From positions 118,087 to 182,086 of the forward strand of contig CAYQMX010000013.1 in the NCBI GenBank assembly GCA_964418745.1: 64,000 bases of DNA, written 5' to 3'. Position numbers and translations under genes: made by a program. This stretch comes from Scleromatobacter sp964418745. GTDB lineage: Bacteria; Pseudomonadota; Gammaproteobacteria; Burkholderiales; Burkholderiaceae_C. Numbering within the stretch: position 1 is the first letter of the stretch; every line of letters begins with the position of its first letter. Positions 53,897 to 63,025 of the stretch are shown in pieces. Under the pieces are notes generated by a model. It was not told the DNA's origin. It made no database searches and saw only the letters and a program-made list of their open reading frames with translations.

Positions 53897-54412
53897 ATGA
53901 CGAGAGTTCAAGCGCTTCGCCCCTACCTGATCGGCGCCGCCGGCGCCTGCGCCGTGCTGGCGCTGGGGCTGTCCCAGCAGGTGCACGCCGTGGCCGCGGC
54001 GCTGGTGTCGGTCACCAACACCAGCTCGAATCCGGTGCCGGTCACGACCGTGGACGACCGCGTCGCCCATGCGTTCGGCACGCGCGTCTACCCCAATGTC
54101 CGCGCCTACGCCTCGCTCGTCGTGCCGGCCGGCAAGCGCCTGGTCATCGACGGCGTCTCGGGGTTCAACAACGGCAACGGCTCCGCCTCGGATCTCGAGA
54201 TCGGCGTCATGTCCGGTGGCGCAGGCATCGCACAGCGGCTGCCGTTCGGCGCCCCGCAATCCGCAACGGCCCTGCGCTACCTGCTCAACGAGAACGTCTT
54301 CCTGGTCGCGGACCCGGGCAGCACCGTCTACTTCTTCATCAACGACGCCGACTACAACGATTCGGCCGGCATCAACATCGACGTCCACGGCTACTACGTG
54401 GCGGCCAGTTGA
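53897..54412 (+). CDS. Secreted beta-rich protein, unknown function (paralogue of 32784-33272)
   Basis: A 171-aa protein with a signal peptide (LIGAAGACAVLALGLSQQVHA). The mature part has repeating hydrophobic strands: VPAGKRLVIDGVSGFNNGNG, FLVADPGSTVYFFINDAD and INIDVHGYYVAAS. It aligns by eye with the secreted protein at 33 kb in its core and C-terminal strands. AGGAG lies about 9 bases before the ATG. The next gene starts 14 bases after its stop. Confidence 0.7.
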   Translation: MTRVQALRPYLIGAAGACAVLALGLSQQVHAVAAALVSVTNTSSNPVPVTTVDDRVAHAFGTRVYPNVRAYASLVVPAGKRLVIDGVSGFNNGNGSASDLEIGVMSGGAGIAQRLPFGAPQSATALRYLLNENVFLVADPGSTVYFFINDADYNDSAGINIDVHGYYVAAS

Positions 54413-54426
54413 ACGCGGGCGTGGCC

Positions 54427-54924
54427 ATGTCGTCACGATCCACCGCTGGCCTGGCCGGCCTGGGCGCGCTGGTGGCGGTCGTCGCCTGGGCAGGATGGGG
54501 GGTCGCGCACCCGGACGAGCCGTCCGCTGCGGCGACCACGCTCGCGATCGCCACGCCGGCGACGGACGTCGCGCCTGCGCTGGCCCGGGTGGCGGATCGC
54601 GCCCCGGCCGCCCGCGGCGCAGCCGAAGGCGCGCCGAGGGCCCCTTCCCCGCCCGCCCTGCGCGACGGTCTTGAGCTGCAGAACGGCAGGCCGACCGCCG
54701 TGCGCGCGCCGGTCGGCGCCGCCGTGGCGCTGCCCGCCGCCGCACCGGGTTCCGTGATCCTGCCCGCCGGCGCCACGCCGGCGGATGTCCAGGTGTCGCC
54801 CGCCGGGGTCGTCACGCTGCTGCGCAGCGGCACGCCCACCGACGGCACTGCGGCGCCCACGACGGCGCCCGACGACGCGGGCGTCAGCCCGTTCCGTCCG
54901 GTCGCCGTGACGCGCTCGCCCTGA
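54427..54924 (+). CDS. Membrane-anchored Ala/Pro-rich hypothetical protein
   Basis: A 165-aa protein with one N-terminal membrane helix (AGLGALVAVVAWAGWGVAHP) and a low-complexity Ala/Pro/Thr tail containing a short ordered part (PGSVILPAGATPADVQVSPA). It may be translated together with the secreted protein just upstream; a TTG at 54409 overlaps that stop. Its last 41 bases overlap the end of the convergent spermidine-synthase-like gene. No family is recognised, and the evidence rests mainly on position. Confidence 0.5.
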   Translation: MSSRSTAGLAGLGALVAVVAWAGWGVAHPDEPSAAATTLAIATPATDVAPALARVADRAPAARGAAEGAPRAPSPPALRDGLELQNGRPTAVRAPVGAAVALPAAAPGSVILPAGATPADVQVSPAGVVTLLRSGTPTDGTAAPTTAPDDAGVSPFRPVAVTRSP

Positions 54925-55690
54925 TCCCGCCCGGCGGCGCGCGGCGGCGCTCGTCGAGCACCGCGCGGATCCGGTCGAAGGCCGCCTGCAGCAGGACCCA
55001 TTGGGCGAGGTCCATGGACTCGGGGCGGTCGACGACCTCGACCGGGGACGCCGCCAGCGGCCGGTCCTTGCGCGCGAAGACCACGGCGTTGCCGCTGTCG
55101 CGCTCGTTGACGGCCAGCGGCGCGTCGTGGAAGCTGCGGCCGACCCGGGCGAGCAGCAGTGCGAACCCTTCGATGTCCAGGTGGATGTTGGCGGCCATCA
55201 CGCCGCCCGGGCGCAAGCAATCGAAGGCGTCGTCGTAGAAGCGCTTGGAGCAGAGCTCGGCGGGCAGGCCGTCGTAGTCGTAGCCGTCCACCAGCAGGAC
55301 GTCGAAGACGGCCTCGTGCGCGCGCACCCAGGTGGCCCCGTCGGCGCGGATCACGCGGAACCGGGCGTCGTCCGCCGGCACCAGGAAGTCCTCGCGCAGG
55401 TCGATCACGTGGGGGTTGATCTCCAGCACGGTGATGTCGGCCCACGGCAGGTGTCGATGGCAGGCCTTGGCCAGCGACCCGCCGCCCAGGCCGATCATGC
55501 CGATGCGCAGCGGGCGCGGATGGAACAGCAGGAAGCCCATCATCGTGCGCGTGTAGGCCAGGTCCAGCGCGTCGGGGCTGGCCAGGTCCATGCAGCTCTG
55601 CACCTCGGCGATCGAGAAGTGCAGCGACTTGACCTTGTTCGTCTGGTGCACGAAGGGTTTGACGTGGATCTGTTCGGGATCGAAGCTCAT
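54884..55690 (-). CDS. Spermidine-synthase-like SAM-binding protein
   Basis: A 268-aa protein with a polyamine-synthase/methyltransferase fold: IGMIGLGGGSLAKACHRHLP (SAM loop), ITVLEINPHVIDL (acidic strand end), FRVIRADGATWVR and VDGYDYDGLPAELCSKRFYD. The N-terminal half of the usual active-site loop is short, so it may not be a true aminopropyltransferase. Its last 41 bases overlap the convergent hypothetical gene. Confidence 0.8.
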   Translation of the reverse strand: MSFDPEQIHVKPFVHQTNKVKSLHFSIAEVQSCMDLASPDALDLAYTRTMMGFLLFHPRPLRIGMIGLGGGSLAKACHRHLPWADITVLEINPHVIDLREDFLVPADDARFRVIRADGATWVRAHEAVFDVLLVDGYDYDGLPAELCSKRFYDDAFDCLRPGGVMAANIHLDIEGFALLLARVGRSFHDAPLAVNERDSGNAVVFARKDRPLAASPVEVVDRPESMDLAQWVLLQAAFDRIRAVLDERRRAPPGGIRASASRRPDGTG

Positions 55691-55718
55691 GGGGTGGCGA
55701 TGCGGTCGGCGCGGCGGC

Positions 55719-56279
55719 TCAGCCCTCGGCGCCGCCCGGCGTGAAGCTCCAGCGCGGGCTGAGCAGCACGACCAGGACGGAGGCCACCGCGGCGGCGACC
55801 GACAGCCAGAGCGCGGCGGGCGAGCCCGCGACGCGGTCCGGATAGATCTTCAGCACGGCGCCCAGGCCCACCGCGTTGCCGCCGGCCACCAGCACCGCGG
55901 CCGCGTAGTCGTGGAAGCGGCGCGCCTTGTTGGCGCCCACGGCCCATTCGGGGTGGGTGTTGTAGCTGGGCAGCGACTCGTGCGCGTTGTCCAGGCGCTC
56001 CAGTGCCGACATGAAGCGGCGCAGGTTGGTGATGGCGCGTTCGGCCTTGTAGTTCAGGAAGGCGAGGCAGATGGAGGCCACCGGAAAGCCCAGCAGCAGC
56101 CATTCGGCGGGCACGGTGCTGTGGCCCTCGCTCGGCTTGAGCGCCACCAGCGCGGCGAGCAGGCTGACCACCAGGGTCACGTACAGGGCCAGCGCCTGCT
56201 GGCGCTGGTTGATGCGCGCGTTGACTTCCTGGCTGGCCGCGATGAAGCGGTAGTTCGCATCGACTGAAGACTTGGACAT
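55719..56279 (-). CDS. Four-helix membrane protein of unknown function
   Basis: A 186-aa protein. The N-terminal amphipathic segment (NYRFIAASQEVNARINQRQQ) is followed by helices at about 29-47 and 60-77, a charged cytoplasmic part (NYKAERAITNLRRFMSALER) and two C-terminal helices. The layout resembles small SLATT-like or effector-type membrane proteins, but no family is assigned. It lies between the spermidine-synthase-like and epimerase genes on the same strand. Confidence 0.6.
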   Translation of the reverse strand: MSKSSVDANYRFIAASQEVNARINQRQQALALYVTLVVSLLAALVALKPSEGHSTVPAEWLLLGFPVASICLAFLNYKAERAITNLRRFMSALERLDNAHESLPSYNTHPEWAVGANKARRFHDYAAAVLVAGGNAVGLGAVLKIYPDRVAGSPAALWLSVAAAVASVLVVLLSPRWSFTPGGAEG

Positions 56280-56287
56280 GCGCCGGA

Positions 56288-57232
56288 TTATCCCCGGCGC
56301 GCCAGGTCCTGCAGCGCCGCGTCCAGCGACGGATGGGCGAACGCGTAGCCCGCGCGCAGCGCCGCCGCCGGCACGGCGTTCTGGCCTTCGAGCAGCAACT
56401 CGCCCATCTCGCCGAGCGCCAGGCGCAGCGGCGCCGCGGGCACGCGCAGCCGGGCGCGGCGGCCGAACGAGGCGGCCAGCGCGCGGACGAAGCCGGCCTG
56501 GGGCCGCGTATCGGGCGCGACCGCGTTCAGCGGCCCGGCGATGTCGTCGCGGACGAGCGCGAAGCGCAGCAGGCCGACGGCGTCGTCCAGATGGATCCAG
56601 GGCGCCGGCTGGCGGCCCGTGCCCAGCAGCGCGCCCAGCCCCAGGCGGGCGGCGAGCGCCTGCATCGGGTACGCGCCGTCGCCGTGGCCCAGCACCACGC
56701 CGAAACGCAGGCACACCACCCGCACGCCCAGGGCCTGCGCGCCCTGCGCCGCCTGCTCGATGGCCGCGCAGAGGTCGGACTGGAACTGGCCCGGCCGCGG
56801 CGGGCTGGCCTCGTCGCGCGCCTCGAACGAGCCGTCGGGCGACGCGCCGTAGAAGCCCACCGCAGACGCCGCCACCAGCACGCGGGGCGGCCGGCGCAGG
56901 CGTCGCGCGAGCGCGATCAGGCCCTCCGTGACCTCCACGCGGCTGGCCACCAGCGTGCGCCGGCGGGCGTCCGTCCACGGCGCGCCGATCACGCGGGCGC
57001 CGGCGAGGTGGACGACGGCGTCGACCGCGGTCTCGGGCGCGATCTCGTCGAGGCGCTCGACCACGCGCACGCCCTCGCCCAGGACGCGCCGGGCAGCGTC
57101 GGCGTCGCGCGACAGCGCGATCACTGCCCGACCGTCGCGCCGCAGCGCGGCCACCAGCGCGCGGCCGACGAAGCCGGTGGCGCCGGTGACGAGCGTGACG
57201 GGAGCGACGGCGGTCGACGGAATCGAGGTCAT
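56288..57232 (-). CDS. TIGR01777 family NAD-dependent epimerase-like protein
   Basis: A 314-aa extended-SDR protein. The NAD(P) motif LVTGATGFVGRALVAAL lies near the N-terminus. VVHLAGARVIGAPWTDARRR, SAVGFYGASPDG and a PWIHLDDAVGLLRFAL strand are TIGR01777 (SDR39U1-type) hallmarks. DUF1731-like C-terminal part: VPAAPLRLALGEMGELLLEG. The substrate is unknown. The stop lies 8 bases before the start of the four-helix protein gene. Confidence 0.9.
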   Translation of the reverse strand: MTSIPSTAVAPVTLVTGATGFVGRALVAALRRDGRAVIALSRDADAARRVLGEGVRVVERLDEIAPETAVDAVVHLAGARVIGAPWTDARRRTLVASRVEVTEGLIALARRLRRPPRVLVAASAVGFYGASPDGSFEARDEASPPRPGQFQSDLCAAIEQAAQGAQALGVRVVCLRFGVVLGHGDGAYPMQALAARLGLGALLGTGRQPAPWIHLDDAVGLLRFALVRDDIAGPLNAVAPDTRPQAGFVRALAASFGRRARLRVPAAPLRLALGEMGELLLEGQNAVPAAALRAGYAFAHPSLDAALQDLARRG

Positions 57233-57309
57233 GGGCCCAGTGTGCCGTGTCGGCGAACGCCGCGTGCGCGCAGGGGGACTGGCGACCGGCGGGCGCTCGA
57301 CGGCGCGGC

Positions 57310-59094
57310 TCAGAAGGTCGCGGCCAGCCAGCCCCGCAGGCTGTTGAAGAACGCCAGGCCGTCGGCCCGCGCCAGGTCGTCGCGGGTCAGGATCGCCTCG
57401 GCGATCGTGCCCTCGCGCAGCAGGCGCGCCCGGGCGATGCCCGGCAACAATCCGCTGCGCAGCGCGGGCGTCAGCCAGCGGCCGTCGAGGCGCAGCGCCA
57501 CGTTGCCGCGCGTGAACTCGGTCAGCTCGCCGCGCTCGTTCCACAGCAGCGTGTCGAACACCCCGTCGTCGGTCGGCGCGAACGCCTCGTAGTGCGCGCG
57601 GTGGGTGGTCTTGAAGCGCACGAACTCACCGTCGCTGCCGGCCAGCGGCTCGCGCGCGAGGCGCACGTGCACGGGCGGGCGCGTGGGCGCGAGCGCGAAG
57701 GCCTGCGCGCTCGCCTGGCCCGCGCGGTCCGCCAGCAGGCGCACGCGCCAGCATGCCTGCGGGTGCGCGGCGCCCACCTCGGCCAGCGCCGCGCGGGCCG
57801 CCGCCAGCGGGGGCGCGAAGCCGAAATGGCCCGCGGCCTCGGCCATGCGGGCGAGGTGCGCCTCTGCGTCGACGAAGCGGCCCTCTTCCAGCCGCAGCGT
57901 CTCGAGCAGCTCGAAGGCCTGGCTGGCGCGATCGACGAAGGCGCGCTTGTGGCGCCACTCGGCCCACTCGCCGTCGGCGGTGGCGTCGGCGGTGATGCCG
58001 CTGCCGATGCCGCAGCGCACCTCGATCGTGTCGCCGCGCGTGCGCAGCGCCAGCGTGCGGATCGGCACGTTGAACGTGGCCGCGCCGCCCGGCTGCACGA
58101 CGCCGACGGCGCCGCAGTACACGCCGCGCGGTCCGGGCTCCAGTGCGCGCACCAGGCGCATCGCCTGCACCTTGGGCGCCCCGGTGATCGAGCCGCAGGG
58201 AAACAGCGCGGCGAAGACGTCGGCCAGCGTCGTGCCGCGCCGCGTGCGGGCGACGACGTCGGAGCTCATCTGCCAGACCGTGGGCCAGGCCTCGGTGTGG
58301 AACAGGCGCGGCACGTGCACCGAGTGCGGTTCGGCCAGGCGCGACAGGTCGTTGCGCAGCAGGTCGACGATCATCAAATTCTCGGCGCGCTCCTTGGCGG
58401 CGCTGCGCAGGTACGCCGACTGTTCGGCGTCCTCGGCCGGCGTGGCGCCGCGCGGGGCCGTGCCCTTCATCGGGCGGGCCAGCAGGCGGCCGGCGCGCCA
58501 GTCGAAGAACAGCTCGGGCGAGACGGACAGCACGCGGTCGTCGGGCGCGGCGTCGGTGCCCAGGTCCAGCCAGGCCGCATAGGCATGGGGCTGCGCGCGC
58601 CGCAGCGCGGCGAACAGCGCCAGCGGCTCGCCCTGCAGTTCGCCCACCAGCGGCGCGGTGGCGTTGACCTGGTAGACCTCGCCGTCGGCGATCGCACGCA
58701 GGATCTCGGCGAGGACCGCGTCGAATCCGGCGCGCCGCGGGCCGTCGGTCCAGCGCACGGTGGCGGTGGCGGGCGATTCGAAGGCCGCGGAATCCGCGGG
58801 CAAGGGCGCATCGTAGGCGGCGAAGCTCGCGAGCGGCCGCGTCGCATCCGTGGGCGCATGCGTCTCGAACGCCGCGTCGAACGCGGCGGCCGCCTCGTAG
58901 CAAAGGTAGCCCACGCACCAGGCCCCGGCGCGCGCCAGCGCGTCCACGCGCGCCAGCAGCGGCGCCACCTCGTCCAGCCGCATCGCCCGCAGGCGCTCGC
59001 GCGGCGCGCCGAACGCCAGGCGCAGCGACGCGACACCGTCGTCGGGCGAGCGGAAGTCGATCAGGGCGGTGGGTCGGATCCCGGGTGGGAACAT
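57310..59094 (-). CDS. pabB: Fused aminodeoxychorismate synthase (PabB) and aminodeoxychorismate lyase (PabC)
   Basis: A 594-aa bifunctional enzyme for p-aminobenzoate, the folate precursor. Residues 1 to about 375 are chorismate-binding PabB, with active-site lysine 210 in RPMKGTAPRG, then FPCGSITGAPKVQAM and YCGAVGVVQPGG. From about 393 (AFELLETLRLEEGRF) to the end is PLP-dependent PabC, with the lysine in VRFKTTHRAHYEAF, then LTEFTRGNVAL and FFNSLRGW. The glutaminase PabA is not in the window. It precedes fliR on the same strand by 36 bases but is unlikely to share regulation with it. Confidence 0.93.
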   Translation of the reverse strand: MFPPGIRPTALIDFRSPDDGVASLRLAFGAPRERLRAMRLDEVAPLLARVDALARAGAWCVGYLCYEAAAAFDAAFETHAPTDATRPLASFAAYDAPLPADSAAFESPATATVRWTDGPRRAGFDAVLAEILRAIADGEVYQVNATAPLVGELQGEPLALFAALRRAQPHAYAAWLDLGTDAAPDDRVLSVSPELFFDWRAGRLLARPMKGTAPRGATPAEDAEQSAYLRSAAKERAENLMIVDLLRNDLSRLAEPHSVHVPRLFHTEAWPTVWQMSSDVVARTRRGTTLADVFAALFPCGSITGAPKVQAMRLVRALEPGPRGVYCGAVGVVQPGGAATFNVPIRTLALRTRGDTIEVRCGIGSGITADATADGEWAEWRHKRAFVDRASQAFELLETLRLEEGRFVDAEAHLARMAEAAGHFGFAPPLAAARAALAEVGAAHPQACWRVRLLADRAGQASAQAFALAPTRPPVHVRLAREPLAGSDGEFVRFKTTHRAHYEAFAPTDDGVFDTLLWNERGELTEFTRGNVALRLDGRWLTPALRSGLLPGIARARLLREGTIAEAILTRDDLARADGLAFFNSLRGWLAATF

Positions 59095-59130
59095 GCGCGG
59101 CGATGCTCGAGGCAGAGCGCGCCAGTGTAG

Positions 59131-59898
59131 CTATCGGAACAGCATCAGCATCTGCTCGAGCGCCGCCGTGAACGGCCCCTGCAGCAGCGGCAGCGTGAAC
59201 ATCACGCCCACCAGGCCCACGCCCAGCGTGATGGGAAAGCCCACCGAGAAGATGCTGATCTGCGGCGCGACGCGGGCGATGATGCCCAGCATCATGTTGA
59301 CGAACAGCAGCATGGCGATCAGCGGCAGCGCGATCCACAGGCCCAGGCGAAAGACCTCCGCGCCCCAGGTCTCGGGCCGCACGGCGCGCAGGAAGGCGAA
59401 CGGCTCGGGCGACACCGGGAACGCCACCAGGCTCTGCACCACCGCCTCGATCACCAGCAGGTGGCCATTCATCGCGATGAACAGGAAGGCCACCATGGTC
59501 GAGAAGAAGCTGCTGGTGGCGGTGGCCTGCTGCGCCGTGGCGGGGTCGAAGAAGCCCGCGAAGTTCAGGCCCATCTGCAGGCCGATCACCTCGCCGGCGA
59601 ACTCGATGGCGGTGAAGATGATGCGCACCGCGAAGCCCAGCGACAGCCCGATCAGCACCTGCTGCACCACCAGCAGGATGGCGGCGGGCGAGTCGAGCGG
59701 CACGTTGGCGGCCGCCGACGGCGCCACGGTGCCGGCCACGCCGATCGCGATGAAGAACGCCAGCGCGATGCGCACCCGGATCGGCACGTTGCGCTGGCCC
59801 AGCACCGGCATCGACGAGAACAGCGCCAGCACCCGGATGAACGGCCACAGCACCGGCGTGAGCCAGGCCATGATCTGGGCTTCGGTGAGCGAGATCAT
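59131..59898 (-). CDS. fliR: Flagellar export gate protein FliR
   Basis: A 255-aa inner-membrane subunit of the FliPQR export core, with six hydrophobic segments. GQRNVPIRVRIALAFFIAIG, LGFAVRIIFTAIEFAGEVIG and GLNFAGFFDPATAQQ are family signatures. It is the last gene of the fliK-R run, 107 bases after fliQ across a GC-rich repeat-like spacer. Confidence 0.96.
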   Translation of the reverse strand: MISLTEAQIMAWLTPVLWPFIRVLALFSSMPVLGQRNVPIRVRIALAFFIAIGVAGTVAPSAAANVPLDSPAAILLVVQQVLIGLSLGFAVRIIFTAIEFAGEVIGLQMGLNFAGFFDPATAQQATATSSFFSTMVAFLFIAMNGHLLVIEAVVQSLVAFPVSPEPFAFLRAVRPETWGAEVFRLGLWIALPLIAMLLFVNMMLGIIARVAPQISIFSVGFPITLGVGLVGVMFTLPLLQGPFTAALEQMLMLFR

Positions 59899-59961
59899 CG
59901 GGCGTGCAGATCAGGTGGTCGAAGGATGCGGCCGACGTCGCGCTCGGCCGCTCCGGAGCAG

Positions 59962-59999
59962 GCGGCCGCGCCCCTCGGGGGCAGCGAGCAGCGCGAGCG
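59962..59999 (-). repeat. GC-rich intergenic element, copy 2
   Basis: Minus-strand CGCTCGCGCTGCTCGCTG, then CCCCCGAGGGG and GCGGCCGC, resembles the block at 13782-13815. It fills part of the fliQ-fliR spacer, which is unusually long for this operon. Confidence 0.4.
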
Positions 60000-60005
60000 G
60001 GGTGG

Positions 60006-60275
60006 TCACGAGGCGGCCGAAGGCAGCGACAGCAGCACGCTGCGCAGGTATTCGACCAGCGAGGTCAGCATCCACGGCCCGGCGACGCCCATCACGGCAA
60101 CGGCGGCCAGCAGCTTGGGGACGAACGTCAGCGTGGCCTCGTTGATCTGCGTGGCGGCCTGGAAGATGCTCACCAGGATGCCCACGACCAGCACCGCCAG
60201 CAACACCGGCGCGGCGACGGTCAGCAGCGTGTAGAGGGCTTGCTGACCGACGGTGAAGACTTGTGCGGCGTCCAT
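60006..60275 (-). CDS. fliQ: Flagellar export gate protein FliQ
   Basis: An 89-aa, two-helix membrane protein. AQVFTVGQQALYTLLTVAAP and VGILVSIFQAATQINEATLT are standard FliQ sequence. It assembles with FliP and FliR into the helical export gate. It lies 88 bases after fliP. Confidence 0.96.
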   Translation of the reverse strand: MDAAQVFTVGQQALYTLLTVAAPVLLAVLVVGILVSIFQAATQINEATLTFVPKLLAAVAVMGVAGPWMLTSLVEYLRSVLLSLPSAAS

Positions 60276-60363
60276 GGCGGAGTCGTTTCCTGGCGAATTG
60301 GGATGGGCCCATGTTGCCGGCTCGGCGCCGGCGCGAGCGGCCGAAAAGAGCGGCGAACCGCTG

Positions 60364-61128
60364 TCAAGTGTTGAAGCTGGCGGCCAGCGATCCGAGCAGC
60401 AGGTTCCAGCCGTCGGCCAGCACGAACAGCATCAGCTTGAACGGCAGCGCCACCAGCACCGGCGACAGCATCATCATGCCCAGCGACATCAGCACGCTGG
60501 CCACGATCATGTCGATGATCAGGAACGGGATGAAGATCAGGAAGCCGATCTGGAACGCCGTCTTCAGCTCGCTGGCGACGAAGGCCGGCACCAGCACCTT
60601 GAACGGCACGGCGTCGCCCTTGACGTCGGCGGGCAGCTTGGCCAGCTTGGCGAACAGCTGCACGTCGGACTGACGCGTCTGCTTGAGCATGAACGCGCGC
60701 ATCGGCACCTGGCCCTTGTCCAGCGCGTCGGTGAAGCTGATCTGGTTGGCCTGGTACGGCGCCCAGGCGTCGGTGTAGACCTTGTCGATGGTGGGCGACA
60801 TCACGAAGAAGGTGAGGAACAGCGACAGGCCGGTGATCACCTGGTTGGGCGGGGCGGCCTGGGTGCCGATGGCCTGGCGGAACAGCGACAGCACGATCAC
60901 GATGCGGGTGAAGCCCGTCATCATCAGCAGGATCGCCGGCAGGAACGACAGCGCCGTGAAGAACAGCAGGGTCTGGATCGGCACCGAGAAATTCGCGCCG
61001 CCGCCGCCCGCACCCACGAGCAGCGGCAGGCTGGGGCCGGCCACGGCCGGCGTGGCCTGCGCGAACGCGCTCACGGCGGGCAGCCCGAGCAGGGCGGCGA
61101 GGCCGGCGGCCTTGACGAGCTTATTCAT
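60364..61128 (-). CDS. fliP: Flagellar export gate protein FliP
   Basis: A 254-aa membrane protein with a cleavable signal peptide (MNKLVKAAGLAALLGLPAVS). Signature stretches are PIQTLLFFTALSFLPAILLM, TRIVIVLSLFRQAIGTQAAP, PFLIIDMIVASVLMSLGMMM and LPFKLMLFVLADGWNLL. It forms the pentameric heart of the gate. Its start overlaps the fliO end by 8 bases. Confidence 0.97.
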   Translation of the reverse strand: MNKLVKAAGLAALLGLPAVSAFAQATPAVAGPSLPLLVGAGGGGANFSVPIQTLLFFTALSFLPAILLMMTGFTRIVIVLSLFRQAIGTQAAPPNQVITGLSLFLTFFVMSPTIDKVYTDAWAPYQANQISFTDALDKGQVPMRAFMLKQTRQSDVQLFAKLAKLPADVKGDAVPFKVLVPAFVASELKTAFQIGFLIFIPFLIIDMIVASVLMSLGMMMLSPVLVALPFKLMLFVLADGWNLLLGSLAASFNT

Positions 61129-61486
61129 CGCGCGCGCCTTCCTGCGGGCCGACGACGCCGCGCCAGCGGGCGATCAGCTGGTTGACGGCCGCGGTGTGGG
61201 CCGGCGCGGACGGCGCCTGGGCGACGTCGGGGGCCGGGTAGCTGGCGAGCTGCGTCACGCGCTCGCCGGTGACGCCCAGCACCAGCCAGTGGCGCTCGGT
61301 GCCGACGGCGATCTCGACGACCGTCACGCGCTGCGACGTGCCCAGGCTCAGCTGCGACACGTGGCGCAGCACGCTCCCCGCGGGCGCCGCGCCGCCGAGG
61401 CCGGCGCGCTTCATCATCCACAGCGCCAGGGGAATCAGCGCGATCACCAGCAGGAATGCCAGGAGGGGCATCAGGGACGTCGTCAT
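61121..61486 (-). CDS. fliO: Flagellar assembly protein FliO
   Basis: A 121-aa protein with one N-terminal membrane helix (LMPLLAFLLVIALIPLALWM) and a small cytoplasmic domain (QRVTVVEIAVGTERHWLVLG). FliO supports assembly of FliP. Its position between fliN and fliP is canonical. Confidence 0.92.
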   Translation of the reverse strand: MTTSLMPLLAFLLVIALIPLALWMMKRAGLGGAAPAGSVLRHVSQLSLGTSQRVTVVEIAVGTERHWLVLGVTGERVTQLASYPAPDVAQAPSAPAHTAAVNQLIARWRGVVGPQEGARDE

Positions 61487-61559
61487 GGAATGTTTCTCTT
61501 TGTCGACCGGTGCATCGAGGCACGGAAGCGTTGGCGGCGTACGCCACCGGGTATCGAAC

Positions 61560-61997
61560 TCAGGTCCGGCTCAGGCGGCGCATGCGCTCGCTGGGCGTCA
61601 CGATGTCGGTCAGCCGGATGCCGAACTTGTCGTTGACCACCACCACCTCGCCCTGGGCGATCAGGAAGCCATTGACGAGCACGTCCATCGGCTCGCCGGC
61701 CAGCGCGTCGAGCTCGACCACGGAGCCCTGGGCCAGCTGCAGGATGTGCTTGATCGGGATGCGGGTGCGGCCCAGCTCCACGGTCAGCTGCACCGGGATG
61801 TCCAGGATCATGTTGAGGTCGTTGCCGGCCCCGGTGATCCCTTCGGTCGATGCGAAGTTGGTGAAGTTGGCGGGCGCCACCGACTCGGCCTGCAACGCAC
61901 CGCTCATGCCGCCCGCGGGCTCCGGCTTGGATTCCGCCAGCGCGGCGGCCCACTCGGCCGCCATCGCGTCGTCGTCGTTCATCTCTTCAGCTGCCAT
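61560..61997 (-). CDS. fliN: Flagellar motor switch protein FliN
   Basis: A 145-aa C-ring protein. A disordered acidic N-terminus is followed by the SpoA domain: MILDIPVQLTVELGRTRIPI, QGSVVELDALAGEPMDVLVN and VNDKFGIRLTDIV. The ATG at 61997 has AGGAG with a 6-base spacer; the ATG at 62003 directly abuts that site. It overlaps fliM by 11 bases. Confidence 0.96.
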   Translation of the reverse strand: MAAEEMNDDDAMAAEWAAALAESKPEPAGGMSGALQAESVAPANFTNFASTEGITGAGNDLNMILDIPVQLTVELGRTRIPIKHILQLAQGSVVELDALAGEPMDVLVNGFLIAQGEVVVVNDKFGIRLTDIVTPSERMRRLSRT

Positions 61998-62991
61998 TGC
62001 CATCTCCTAGCCAGCTCAGGTTGGAGCTGGTCAACAAACGATCGATCTTGATCGCGTACTTGCCGGCCGACGTGCCGTAGTGGCAGTCGAACACCGGCAC
62101 CCCGTCGACCTTGGCCTGGATCATCGGATCCAGGTCCAGCTCGACGAAGTCGCCGGGCTTGAACGACAGCAGCTGTTCCACCGTCGCCGGCGCGGTGCCC
62201 AGTTCGGCCACGAGGTCCACCTCGGCCGACTGGATCTGCGCCTTGAGCAGGTTGACCCAGCGCCGATCCGGTTCCACCGAGTCGCCCTGGATCGTCGAAT
62301 AGAGCACGTCGCGGATCGGCTCCAGCGTCGAATACGGAATGCAGAAGTGAACCGAGCCGGAGGTCTCGCCCACTTCCAGCGTGAAGCTGGAGGCGACGAC
62401 GATCTCGCTGGGCGTGGCGATGTTGGCGAACTGCGGCTGCATCTCCGAACGCTGGTACTCGAGGTCCAGCGGGTAGATGCCATGCCACGCGTTGCGGTAC
62501 TCCGTGATGATGCAGTCGACCAGGCGCTGGATCACGCGCTGCTCGGTGGGCGAGAAATCGCGGCCCTCGATACGCGTGTGGAACTTGCCGACGCCGCCGA
62601 ACAGCGCATCGATGACGGCGAAGACGAGGCTCGGGTCGCAGACGATCAGGCCGGAGCCGCGCAGCGGACGCACCGAGACGATGTTGAAGTTGGTCGGCAC
62701 CACGATCTCGCGCAGGAAGGCCGAGTACTTCTGCACCTTGATGCCGTTGATCGAGACTTCCGGGCTCTTGCGGATGAAGTTGAACAGGCCGATGCGGATG
62801 TTGCGCGCGAAGCGCTCGCCGATGATCTCCATCGTCGGCATGCGGCCGCGGACGATCCGCTCCTGGCTCGCCAGGTCGTAGTTGCGGATGCTGCCTTCGA
62901 CCTGCTCTTCCTGCTCGAGCTTCTGGCTCTCGCCAGTGATGCCCTGCAACAGGGCATCGACTTCGTCTTGCGAAAGAATCTGCTGGTTCAT
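61987..62991 (-). CDS. fliM: Flagellar motor switch protein FliM
   Basis: A 334-aa C-ring protein. The N-terminal helix ILSQDEVDALLQGI (residues 5-18) binds phospho-CheY. The middle CheC-like domain (ERFARNIRIGLFNFIRKSPE, GGVGKFHTRIEGRDFSPTEQ) and the C-terminal SpoA domain (GDFVELDLDPMIQAKVDGVP) complete it. It controls rotation direction together with FliN and FliG. Confidence 0.97.
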   Translation of the reverse strand: MNQQILSQDEVDALLQGITGESQKLEQEEQVEGSIRNYDLASQERIVRGRMPTMEIIGERFARNIRIGLFNFIRKSPEVSINGIKVQKYSAFLREIVVPTNFNIVSVRPLRGSGLIVCDPSLVFAVIDALFGGVGKFHTRIEGRDFSPTEQRVIQRLVDCIITEYRNAWHGIYPLDLEYQRSEMQPQFANIATPSEIVVASSFTLEVGETSGSVHFCIPYSTLEPIRDVLYSTIQGDSVEPDRRWVNLLKAQIQSAEVDLVAELGTAPATVEQLLSFKPGDFVELDLDPMIQAKVDGVPVFDCHYGTSAGKYAIKIDRLLTSSNLSWLGDGNGS

Positions 62992-63025
62992 GGCTGCGCG
63001 GGGCTCGCTCTGTCCTGCGGTGCGA

